Shown here: one piece after another, positions 1 through 5,659 of the stretch
How positions within the stretch are numbered: the stretch's first letter is position 1
How the letters are laid out: each line of letters begins with the position of its first letter
Assembly: GCA_021775195.1 (NCBI GenBank)
Contig: JAJFIG010000391.1
Span: 1-5,659 of the forward strand
Origin: Rhodospirillales bacterium
Lineage (GTDB): Bacteria; Pseudomonadota; Alphaproteobacteria; Rhodospirillales; 2-02-FULL-58-16
Direction: 5' to 3'
DNA: 5,659 nucleotides
Made by a program: the position numbers and the translations under genes
Notes under the pieces: generated by a model
What the model was told of the DNA's origin: nothing
The model's database searches: none
What the model saw: the letters and a program-made list of their open reading frames with translations, nothing else

Positions 1-2
1 CG

Positions 3-1787
3 ACCGCGAATGCGGCTTGCGGCCCGATGCCACGCCCTCTGCCAATGGACTGGAGCGTTACCAAGTCGGCGGACGGGACAACGACGTTCATCAACACCGG
101 GACGTCCCAGTTCCCGCCCTCGGACACCTTCGGTCCCAATCCGTCGAACCTCCTGCCGACGGAATACACCAACGCCTGTGATTTCGAGGGCAACGAAATT
201 CCCAATACGCTGGCCTCGACGCCGGAGCACCCCTACAACCTGCATCCGGATCCGGTGGTGACGCCGATCGACAAGACCTCGCCAACCGACGATCTTGACG
301 CGGTCATTCGTCATCTGAGGAAGGCAAGCGGGGAAGAGCCCGACGACCGGATCATTCAAGCCAGCTACGACGGCGACGACGACGACAAGCATGACGACAA
401 GCATGGCGATAAACACGGCGATAAACACGGCGGCAAACACGGCGGCAAGCATGGCGGCAAACACGGCGGCAAGCACGGCCCCCGCGTCGACATGTCCAAG
501 GTGCAGTTTGCCATCGACGTCCTCGAGGGTAACCCGCTTCCGCGCACATACAGCGGCATGCCCGTCCTTCACTACAACGGCCCGCTCAAGACCAAGAAGG
601 TGGAGGCGATCAGGGATGCCAGCGGCACCGTGATCGGCGGCACCGTGACCATTCACCAGGTCTGGTACGATACCCACATCGAATCGGATACGTCCTACGT
701 CGATCCAAGCGACGTGCAGGACGTGCCTTGGACGAGTCACTACGTCGTCGACGTTCTCAATCGCGGGCACGAGGACTTCGCGCCCTATGCCATGTGGTTC
801 AACGGGAATTTCGGCGTGCCTCACGTCGGCCAGGACCAGACGTTCTTCCCGATGGAAGACGGGCTGCGGTACGAGTATCAGATGAAGATGCCCCCGGCCC
901 GGTTCTGGAACCTGACCTACCACTGGGGCTGGCGTATCCACCCGCCCCGCGTGCAGGTAACCGAAAATGTCCTGGTGCCGCTTGGCGGCCGTCCGCGAAA
1001 TGCGTTCGAGGAGGATGTATTCGGCGCCGACCCACGCGCCGACGAGGCGTCCAAGCTCGCCGCTATCGACATGATCGGCGATCTTGCGCCCGCCAAGCGC
1101 ATGTGGATGGCGCTCCGCGCAATCAAGGCCGGCGCCAGGGGGGACAAACTCGAATACCTGGTCAAGGAGCTCGAGGCGGCTTTCGACGACTGGGGCAATC
1201 GCAACCGCCTGCCCCGGGGCGTGAAGGCGAATCCCGATGTCGATTCGACGCTCTTCTACGCCAACAACACGATCTACGGTGAAGTAAAGGGGTTCAAGCG
1301 CGACAACCAGATGGACATGGTCAAGTGGAAGCAGCGCGGGGACAAGGTGAACGTGCAGCTGCTGAACGGCGACTATTACGTCCACAGCTACGTCCTGGTC
1401 GATTTCGGCGGCATGCGCGGCTGGGAAAACCAGTTCCACAACACCATGCCGATCGGCGGTGCCGGCGCCCTGTTCACCTTCGGGCGGAATCACTGGTGGC
1501 CGAATACGCCAAGTGGCCCGGCGATCATTCCCCCGGCGGAACGCCCGACGGGCAAATACGGTCGCATGCTCGGTCTTCACGACATGAAGGAGCATGATCC
1601 GGAACACGATCACAAGACTCCGGAATGGAACAAGATCCGCAAGCGCGGGATCGCGAACAGGAAGACCATGGAGGGCATCGGCGAGCACTTCGTCGAGATT
1701 ACCTTCAACTACGAGCCGTCACCGCGGCTTCGCATGTATCAGTTCGACGCCTTCCACCACGACGTCGCGGTGTGGTCACTGCACTGA
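3..1787 (+). CDS. Large histidine-rich protein of unknown family with (K-H-G-G)n repeat, probably 5'-partial
   Basis: I do not recognise this family. The frame is open to the left edge. The first ATG is at 27 (586 residues from there), but no Shine-Dalgarno sequence precedes it, so the true start and any signal peptide probably lie outside the window. Numbering from that ATG, residues 1-110 are a polar Pro/Thr/Asn-rich segment. Residues 117-151 are an Asp-rich lead-in followed by eight Lys-His pairs at four-residue spacing, a likely metal-binding tract. Residues 235-315 form an aromatic, His-containing region (HYVVDVLNRGHEDFAPYAMW and TYHWGWRIHPPRVQVTEN) that looks beta-rich. Residues 340-400 look helical. 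Residues 405-490 are beta-like and Trp/His-rich. A second His cluster lies at 519-529 (HDMKEHDPEHDH), and the C-terminus reads FHHDVAVWSLH. There is one Cys after the ATG (residue 51), no CxxCH heme site and no His-Cys-His type 1 copper motif, so it is not a cytochrome c or a complete multicopper oxidase. Its SCO and cytochrome neighbours suggest an exported metal-binding or redox role; this is inference. Confidence 0.85.
   Translation, partial: TANAACGPMPRPLPMDWSVTKSADGTTTFINTGTSQFPPSDTFGPNPSNLLPTEYTNACDFEGNEIPNTLASTPEHPYNLHPDPVVTPIDKTSPTDDLDAVIRHLRKASGEEPDDRIIQASYDGDDDDKHDDKHGDKHGDKHGGKHGGKHGGKHGGKHGPRVDMSKVQFAIDVLEGNPLPRTYSGMPVLHYNGPLKTKKVEAIRDASGTVIGGTVTIHQVWYDTHIESDTSYVDPSDVQDVPWTSHYVVDVLNRGHEDFAPYAMWFNGNFGVPHVGQDQTFFPMEDGLRYEYQMKMPPARFWNLTYHWGWRIHPPRVQVTENVLVPLGGRPRNAFEEDVFGADPRADEASKLAAIDMIGDLAPAKRMWMALRAIKAGARGDKLEYLVKELEAAFDDWGNRNRLPRGVKANPDVDSTLFYANNTIYGEVKGFKRDNQMDMVKWKQRGDKVNVQLLNGDYYVHSYVLVDFGGMRGWENQFHNTMPIGGAGALFTFGRNHWWPNTPSGPAIIPPAERPTGKYGRMLGLHDMKEHDPEHDHKTPEWNKIRKRGIANRKTMEGIGEHFVEITFNYEPSPRLRMYQFDAFHHDVAVWSLH
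387..479 (+). repeat. 12-bp in-frame tandem repeat encoding Lys-His-Gly-Gly/Asp units
   Basis: There are eight consecutive Lys-His codon pairs, each separated by two codons (Asp-Asp, then Gly-Asp twice, then Gly-Gly four times), giving a strict 12-base period. The Lys-His codons vary synonymously (AAG CAT, AAA CAC, AAG CAC), so the units are not identical copies at DNA level although the protein pattern is kept. The spacer changes from acidic to glycine across the array. Such His-rich tracts are typical metal-binding or metal-buffering segments. Copy number may vary between strains by slippage. Confidence 0.9.
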
Positions 1788-1803
1788 GGTTTGGCTAACC
1801 ACG

Positions 1804-1848
1804 GGCGGGTTGCCGGCGGCGTGCCGGCAACCCGCCGGCATCCTTTTT
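1804..1848 (+). terminator. Rho-independent-like terminator after the His-rich gene
   Basis: A perfect 14-bp inverted repeat (left arm 1804-1817, right arm 1823-1836) with a 5-base loop lies 16 bases after the stop codon of the His-rich gene. A run of five T follows at 1844-1848. The T-run starts seven bases beyond the stem, which is further than in a textbook terminator, so it may be leaky or act as a 3'-end stabilising hairpin. It suggests that the SCO-cytochrome pair is partly uncoupled from the gene upstream. Confidence 0.65.
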
Positions 1849-1888
1849 CGAGAGGTCACGTTCGAAGTTGAAACCGAAAGCCAGAACC

Positions 1889-2650
1889 ATGGACGATTTT
1901 GATACGTTTCGCCCTGACGGATGTCGCGGATCCCTTGCTGCCCGGGCCTTTTCGATGGCGTCCATCGTCGCATTGTGCCTTGCCGTCGCGGTCTCCGTAT
2001 CGGCGGAAGAGACCACCGGACATGCGGGTCATCATCACCAACACACGTCCAGCGCCCCAGGGGGCGATCCCCATGCGGGCCACAAGGCCGTGATGAAGGA
2101 AGCAGGCAGCGGTTACACGAAGGTATCCGCCGGCTACAAGGTCCCCGGGGTGACGTTGCGGGACCAGAACAACGCGCCGGTCGACCTCAAAACGCTGCTC
2201 GCCGAGGATCGCCCGGTGCTGCTGCAGTTCATTTTCACCACCTGCACCACCATCTGTCCGCTGCTGAGCGCCAGCCTGTCCATGGCCCAGCCCGAAATAG
2301 GCAAGCTCGCCGCCAATTACCGCATGGTCTCGATTTCGATCGATCCCGAGCACGATACCCCGGCCAGGCTCCGGGAATACGCGTCCCGGAATGGAGCCAT
2401 GCCGAACTGGCTGTTTCTCACCGGGACGAACCAGGACGTTCGCAAGGTCATCAAGGCCTTTGGTGCCTATTACCAAGGCGATAACAAGATGTACCATCAG
2501 CCCTATACTTATCTGCGGGCGAAGGCCGGCGCGGCATGGGTCCGGTTGGCCGGCTTTCCCAGCGATGCCGAACTGGTGAAGGAATTCCGCAAGGTGGTAT
2601 CGTTGGCCGCGGCACACCACGGACATTTAAATCCGCGGCGGGTTCGATGA
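1889..2650 (+). CDS. SCO1/SenC/PrrC-family exported copper chaperone / thiol-disulfide protein
   Basis: This is a thioredoxin-fold protein of the SCO1/SenC family, which inserts copper into the CuA site of cytochrome oxidase or reduces its cysteines on the periplasmic side of the membrane. From the ATG at 1889 (253 residues), a hydrophobic segment at about 22-39 ends in SVSA before EE, which fits a signal peptide or an uncleaved anchor. A His-rich linker follows (His 45, 48-50, 52, 62 and 65). The family core starts with YKVPGVTLRDQN. The CxxxC motif is CTTIC (Cys119, Cys123), in the place of the usual family CxxxCP. SISIDPEHDTP is the conserved middle strand, and His203 in MYHQPYTYL is the expected third copper ligand. 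An in-frame TTG at 1868, with AGAGG 12 bases upstream, is an alternative start giving 260 residues; the ATG is preceded only by a weak GAAAG. The stop lies four bases before the cytochrome gene, so the two are almost certainly co-transcribed. The acidic residues before the hydrophobic stretch are unusual for a signal peptide, so the start is uncertain; the family call is firm. Confidence 0.93.
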   Translation: MDDFDTFRPDGCRGSLAARAFSMASIVALCLAVAVSVSAEETTGHAGHHHQHTSSAPGGDPHAGHKAVMKEAGSGYTKVSAGYKVPGVTLRDQNNAPVDLKTLLAEDRPVLLQFIFTTCTTICPLLSASLSMAQPEIGKLAANYRMVSISIDPEHDTPARLREYASRNGAMPNWLFLTGTNQDVRKVIKAFGAYYQGDNKMYHQPYTYLRAKAGAAWVRLAGFPSDAELVKEFRKVVSLAAAHHGHLNPRRVR

Positions 2651-2654
2651 GGGC

Positions 2655-4406
2655 ATGACTCTGTACCGGGCATCCTGGGTGTCGGTCCACAAGAGGCTGC
2701 GGCTTGCCCTGTTTGGCGTGTGCCTGGTTTTCGGCGCGGCCGAGGCGGCTTTCGCCCAGGAACCCGCGGTCGCCGCCAACCCGGACAGTGTCGACGGGGG
2801 AAACCCCGAGCTGGGCAAGCGCCTTTACTGGCGAGGGATTACCGAAGAGGGCGCGCCGTTCCACGCCACCGTGCGAGGCGACATCCAGTTTTCCGGCGCT
2901 CAGTTCAGTTGCGTCAACTGTCACCGGCCGAGCGGCTTCGGTTCCAGCGAGGGGGGCAATTTCGTCCCGCCGATCACCGGGCCGCTGCTGTTCGATGCCC
3001 GCCAGCTCAACCGCAACCGCATCTTCGCCAAGCTGTTCCAGGAAGCTCAGCCTTCCACTTTCTCGGCCCAGGTGCGCCAGCCCCGGATGCGCCCGGCCTA
3101 TACGTCGGAAACCCTGGCGAAGGCGATACGGACCGGGGTCGATCCCGCGGGCCGCCGGCTCGGGCCGATCATGCCGCGTTACGACCTCGGCGACCGTGAT
3201 CTCGCCAATCTCATCGCCTACCTCAGAACGCTTTCCGCGCGGGTCGATCCCGGTGTCGATAAGGACGTCATCCACTTCGCCACGGTAATCACGCCGGACA
3301 TTGATCCATCGCGCCGCGCGGCGTTTCTGAAGACGGTCGAAGCGTTTTTCGACTGGCGGAACAAGCACACCGAAGGCGACCAGAGCCGGCCGAACTTTTC
3401 GCCCTACTACCGATCGGACTTTATCGATTCGTATCGTATCTGGAAGCTCCATATCTGGGAGCTCAACGGACCTCCGAAAACCTGGACGGACCAACTGCGG
3501 AAGCGATATGCGGAACAGCCCGTTTTCGCCATGGTCAGCGGCCTCGTGAGCGGTCCGTGGTCGCCGGTCGCGGCTTTCTGCAACGAATCCCGCGTTCCCT
3601 GCGTCTTCCCCAATACCGAATTGCCGAAGCCGGATACCGCGGACTATGACCAAACCCTGTATTTCTCCCGCGGGCTTGCACTCGAGGCGCGGGCGCTGGT
3701 CGACCATCTCCGTCTCCAGCCGGGAATGAGGCGGATCGTACAGCTATCCCATGCCGCGCCCGCGGGCGCGATGCCGGCCCGTGTCTTCGAGCGGGCGGCG
3801 GGTCGCGAACTGGGCGGCATTGCGCTCGAAAAGCATGTTTTTGCGGATTTGGCAGGGCTCAGGGGCCTCCTCGATGCAATCGCCGCGAGCCCCGAAAAGC
3901 CCGATGCGCTGATCGTTTGGCCAGGCCCCGCCGCGGCCGACGCCTTGTCGGCGCTGGGCACGGTTTCTACGTCCATCACCCATGTGCTGCTGCCGTCGGC
4001 GGCGCTGGAAACGACGCTTGGAATGGCGTCGGCGCCCGGCGGTGAAGGCGTTGCTTTCGCCTATCCGTATGAACTGCCGACCGGTTACCATCCGCGGGCG
4101 TTCCGGGTTCGCGGATGGATGCGGACTCGCGGTCTCGAGATCAGCCACCCGCGCCTGCAGTTCCAGACCTATTACGCCTTGACCATGCTGGAGCACGGTC
4201 TGCGCCACATAATCGGTGACTTCTACCGCGACTACTTCGTCGAGATCATCGAGCATGAGGCGGAAAACAAGCTCAATCCGGGCACCCACCCCAACCTGGC
4301 GCTTGGGCCCGGACAGAGGTTCGCCTCGAAGGGCGCTTATATCGTCGTGCTCGATGGGAAGGCCCGAGGCGGATTCAAGGCGGTGAGCCCCTGGATCGTC
4401 CCCTGA
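2655..4406 (+). CDS. Exported mono-heme cytochrome c fused to a type 1 periplasmic-binding-like domain
   Basis: This is a 583-residue two-part periplasmic protein. The N-terminus has a basic HKRLR (12-16), a hydrophobic stretch (17-33) and an AFA|QE cleavage site near residue 34. A class I cytochrome c domain spans about 50-195: ELGKRLYWRGI, heme-attachment CVNCH at 86-90, and a candidate distal Met ligand at 173 in IMPRYDLGDRDLANLIAYL, the usual family C-terminal helix. From about 205 the sequence (HFATVITPDIDPSRRAAFLKTVEAF, ALIVWPGPAAADAL, GVAFAYPYELPTG) resembles the alternating strand-helix fold of Leu/Ile/Val-type substrate-binding proteins; I base this on pattern, not a search. Cys309 and Cys316 could form a disulfide. 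The last 80 residues (LEHGLRHIIGDFYRDYFVEIIEH, LGPGQRFASKGAYIV) look conserved in style. The start overlaps a GAGGG just two bases upstream; translational coupling from the SCO gene is likely. A GTG at 2679 would give a tighter signal peptide. No ABC permease or ATPase is visible, so transport is less likely than ligand sensing or electron transfer. Confidence 0.9.
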   Translation: MTLYRASWVSVHKRLRLALFGVCLVFGAAEAAFAQEPAVAANPDSVDGGNPELGKRLYWRGITEEGAPFHATVRGDIQFSGAQFSCVNCHRPSGFGSSEGGNFVPPITGPLLFDARQLNRNRIFAKLFQEAQPSTFSAQVRQPRMRPAYTSETLAKAIRTGVDPAGRRLGPIMPRYDLGDRDLANLIAYLRTLSARVDPGVDKDVIHFATVITPDIDPSRRAAFLKTVEAFFDWRNKHTEGDQSRPNFSPYYRSDFIDSYRIWKLHIWELNGPPKTWTDQLRKRYAEQPVFAMVSGLVSGPWSPVAAFCNESRVPCVFPNTELPKPDTADYDQTLYFSRGLALEARALVDHLRLQPGMRRIVQLSHAAPAGAMPARVFERAAGRELGGIALEKHVFADLAGLRGLLDAIAASPEKPDALIVWPGPAAADALSALGTVSTSITHVLLPSAALETTLGMASAPGGEGVAFAYPYELPTGYHPRAFRVRGWMRTRGLEISHPRLQFQTYYALTMLEHGLRHIIGDFYRDYFVEIIEHEAENKLNPGTHPNLALGPGQRFASKGAYIVVLDGKARGGFKAVSPWIVP

Positions 4407-4411
4407 GCGAA

Positions 4412-4429
4412 GCGGCCGGCTTCGGCCGC
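4412..4429 (+). terminator. GC-rich hairpin after the cytochrome gene
   Basis: A 7-bp perfect inverted repeat (GCGGCCG, loop GCTT, CGGCCGC) starts five bases after the cytochrome stop codon. There is no T-run, so it is not a standard intrinsic terminator. It may protect the 3' end of the message or assist Rho-dependent termination. It marks the boundary between the redox cassette and the secretion genes. Confidence 0.4.
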
Positions 4430-4502
4430 GCCGTCGGGTGCCCACGGATGCGGAGCGGCGCGTTTCATGCTAAAGCCGGATGAGGATACGACCTCGCCAA
4501 TC

Positions 4503-4507
4503 GGGAG
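4503..4507 (+). promoter_or_regulatory. Ribosome binding site deciding the prepilin peptidase start
   Basis: GGGAG lies five bases before the ATG at 4513. The in-frame ATG further upstream at 4480 has no comparable site, and the protein made from 4513 begins directly with the expected hydrophobic first segment. This supports 4513 as the start. Confidence 0.6.
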
Positions 4508-4512
4508 CAGGC

Positions 4513-5262
4513 ATGGCCTTCGATCCGTTGCAATGGTGGGTGCCCGTCCTGGTGGCGCCCCTGATCGGCAGCTTCATCTCGGTGCTGGTGACCCGGCTGC
4601 CCGATGGCGGAGCCGTGGTCCTCGGCCGCTCGGCGTGCCCCCATTGCGGCCACCGGTTGGCGGCGCGGGACCTGGTTCCGGTTCTGAGCTGGGCCTTGAA
4701 CCGGGGCTGCTGCCGGTACTGCACGGCGCGGCTGGGGCTCTTGTATCCGGGTATCGAGGTGGGGGCGCTGGTGATCGCCGCGTGGGCGGCGACGGCGACG
4801 TCGGGATGGCTGTTGTGGGCCACCTGCGGACTGGGATGGACGCTGATCGCCCTGGCGGCCATCGACCTGCGGCACCAGATCCTGCCCAACACCCTGACCC
4901 TGTCGCTCATCCCCGCCGGCTTGTTGGCGGTCCATCTGGAGGCTCCTGCGTCGGTCGCCGATCACGCCATCGGCGCGGTCGTCGGATTTACGGCCTTTTA
5001 CCTGATCGCCGAGCTGTACCGGTGGATCCGCAAGCGCGAGGGCCTGGGACTGGGGGACGCGAAGCTGTTTGCCGCCGCCGGCGCCTGGGTGTCGTGGTGG
5101 GGACTGCCAGGGGTCCTGCTGGTGGCCGCGTCGTCGGCCCTGGCGGTGGTGCTGGTGCGGTCGCTGGCGGGCTCGCGGGCGACCCTGGACCTGCGCCTGG
5201 CCTTCGGCCCCTACCTGTGCCTGGGTTTGTGGATCGTCTGGCTGTACGGCCCGGTCATGTGA
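4513..5262 (+). CDS. Type IV prepilin peptidase (A24 family, PilD/GspO-like)
   Basis: This integral inner-membrane aspartic protease cleaves the leader of type IV prepilins and type II secretion pseudopilins, and in many members also N-methylates the new terminus. From the ATG at 4513 it has 249 residues, near the short end for the bifunctional family. The first membrane segment (about 8-28) leads into RLPDGG, matching the family's start. The cytoplasmic loop has two Cys pairs, CPHC at 42-45 and CRYC at 67-70, as in the zinc-binding bifunctional enzymes. Catalytic aspartates are Asp118 (AAIDLRHQILPN) and Asp182 in GLGLGDAKL, the family GxGD motif. Further hydrophobic segments fill the rest, with charged loops such as RKREG. 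An earlier in-frame ATG at 4480 would add 11 residues but lacks a ribosome binding site. The secretion ATPase gene follows 120 bases downstream on the same strand, indicating a secretion or pilus locus. I give no symbol because pilD and gspO cannot be told apart here. Confidence 0.95.
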   Translation: MAFDPLQWWVPVLVAPLIGSFISVLVTRLPDGGAVVLGRSACPHCGHRLAARDLVPVLSWALNRGCCRYCTARLGLLYPGIEVGALVIAAWAATATSGWLLWATCGLGWTLIALAAIDLRHQILPNTLTLSLIPAGLLAVHLEAPASVADHAIGAVVGFTAFYLIAELYRWIRKREGLGLGDAKLFAAAGAWVSWWGLPGVLLVAASSALAVVLVRSLAGSRATLDLRLAFGPYLCLGLWIVWLYGPVM

Positions 5263-5321
5263 GGGCGGGGGCCGGGACGGCGCGGGGAAGACGGGGAACC
5301 GTACGACTGCTGCAATATTCT

Positions 5322-5330
5322 TGTTATACT
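5322..5330 (+). promoter_or_regulatory. Candidate extended -10 promoter for the secretion ATPase gene
   Basis: The stretch TGTTATACT combines an extended -10 TG with TATACT, one mismatch from the sigma70 consensus. It sits in the AT-rich island 5311-5334 inside otherwise very GC-rich DNA. No good -35 box is found at 16-18 bases upstream (around 5302-5307), which extended -10 promoters tolerate. Transcription would start near 5337, giving a leader of about 50 bases before the ATG at 5386. It lies in the 123-base gap after the peptidase, which holds nothing else I recognise. Confidence 0.45.
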
Positions 5331-5385
5331 CTTTGCGAGCCACACGACGTGATGGCGGATACCATAATGCGTAAAGCCAAAGGTC

Positions 5386-5659
5386 ATGCCTGACACCGAA
5401 CAGGAAAATACCACCGTTACGCAATCCCTGGGCGATCTTCTGATCGAACGGGGAAAGCTGGACCGGGCCGGCCTGGACCGGGCCGAGCGCCTGCGCGGCG
5501 AAACCAACGAGCGCATCGACACCATCCTGACCAAGCTCGGCATGGTCTCCGAGGGCGACATGGCCGAGGCTCTGGCCGCCCATCTCGACCTGCCCCTGGT
5601 GGAGAAGGACGACTACCCGGTGGCAGCGATACTGGAAGACCGGATCAGCACCAATTTCC
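5386..5659 (+). CDS. GspE/PilB-type secretion ATPase, N-terminal domain (3'-partial)
   Basis: Type II secretion and type IV pilus assembly ATPases are cytoplasmic motors that drive pseudopilus or pilus extension. Only the first 91 residues are in the window, and the frame is open at the right edge. After a polar head of about 13 residues, SLGDLLIERGKLDRAGLDRA begins the typical N-terminal domain: two short helix-turn units, then ERIDTILTKLGMVSEGDMAEALAAHLDLPLV, which matches the family pattern of 'L..G.....E..la..La..l.lp.v'. The Walker motifs lie beyond the edge, so ATPase activity is inferred from family membership. The ATG at 5386 has AAAGG two bases upstream, closer than usual. The order peptidase then ATPase fits a type II secretion or pilus gene cluster. 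I lean towards GspE over PilB, but this is not decided by 91 residues. Confidence 0.85.
   Translation, partial: MPDTEQENTTVTQSLGDLLIERGKLDRAGLDRAERLRGETNERIDTILTKLGMVSEGDMAEALAAHLDLPLVEKDDYPVAAILEDRISTNF

Noticed and set aside
387..479. Short regular repeats considered as a CRISPR array
   Set aside because: The 12-base period has no unique spacers and is in frame with a long coding sequence; it is a protein repeat.
3..1787. Multicopper oxidase call for the first gene
   Set aside because: No His-Cys-His or HxH copper motifs and only one Cys after the first ATG, so the type 1 copper site cannot be formed by the part seen here.
1856..2626. 256-codon open frame on the minus strand opposite the SCO gene
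   Set aside because: The plus strand carries CxxxC, the conserved His and a signal region; the minus frame shows no domain.
2451..3707. 418-codon open frame on the minus strand opposite the cytochrome and SCO genes
   Set aside because: It lies opposite two well-supported genes, its translation has no recognisable motif and is rich in Arg, Gly, Pro and Ala, as expected for antisense frames in GC-rich DNA.
4467..5393. 308-codon plus-strand frame overlapping the prepilin peptidase
   Set aside because: Gly/Arg/Pro-rich translation in a shifted frame; the A24 peptidase motifs lie in the other frame and its ribosome binding site fits that start.
5458..5485. 13-base direct repeat (CTGGACCGGGCCG twice, 15 bases apart)
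   Set aside because: In frame within the ATPase gene and encodes LDRAG-LDRAE, part of the normal helical N-terminal domain; no sign of a mobile or regulatory element.
4465..5583. 372-codon open frame on the minus strand opposite the prepilin peptidase
   Set aside because: Low-complexity Arg/Gln/Pro-rich translation opposite a gene with clear catalytic motifs; a composition artefact.

Overview
This GC-rich window encodes five genes, all on the plus strand. It suggests a Gram-negative proteobacterium: it holds exported periplasmic electron-transfer proteins next to a type IV prepilin peptidase and the start of a GspE/PilB-type ATPase. The genus cannot be told from the sequence alone.

The left two thirds (about 1-4406) look like a metal or redox cassette. 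First comes a large protein of unknown family (stop at 1787; its frame is open at the left edge) with a lysine-histidine-glycine repeat of eight Lys-His pairs at a strict four-residue period. A strong hairpin with a T-run follows. Next is an exported SCO1/SenC-type protein with CxxxC and a downstream His, preceded by a second histidine-rich stretch. Four bases after its stop begins an exported c-type cytochrome (CVNCH) fused to a large C-terminal region that looks like a type 1 periplasmic binding fold. The likely theme is periplasmic copper or other metal handling linked to electron transfer. SCO proteins deliver copper or act as thiol reductants, the cytochrome could pass electrons, and the His-rich protein could bind metal. 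The substrate and any oxidase partner are not visible here.

The right third (about 4513-5659) is the start of a type II secretion or type IV pilus locus. It has a prepilin peptidase with two Cys-x-x-Cys pairs and both catalytic aspartates, then an AT-rich spacer with an extended -10 promoter candidate. The last gene is the N-terminal domain of a secretion ATPase, cut off by the window edge. A hairpin without a T-run separates the two blocks. Whether the secretion machinery exports a product of the left cassette is only a hypothesis.
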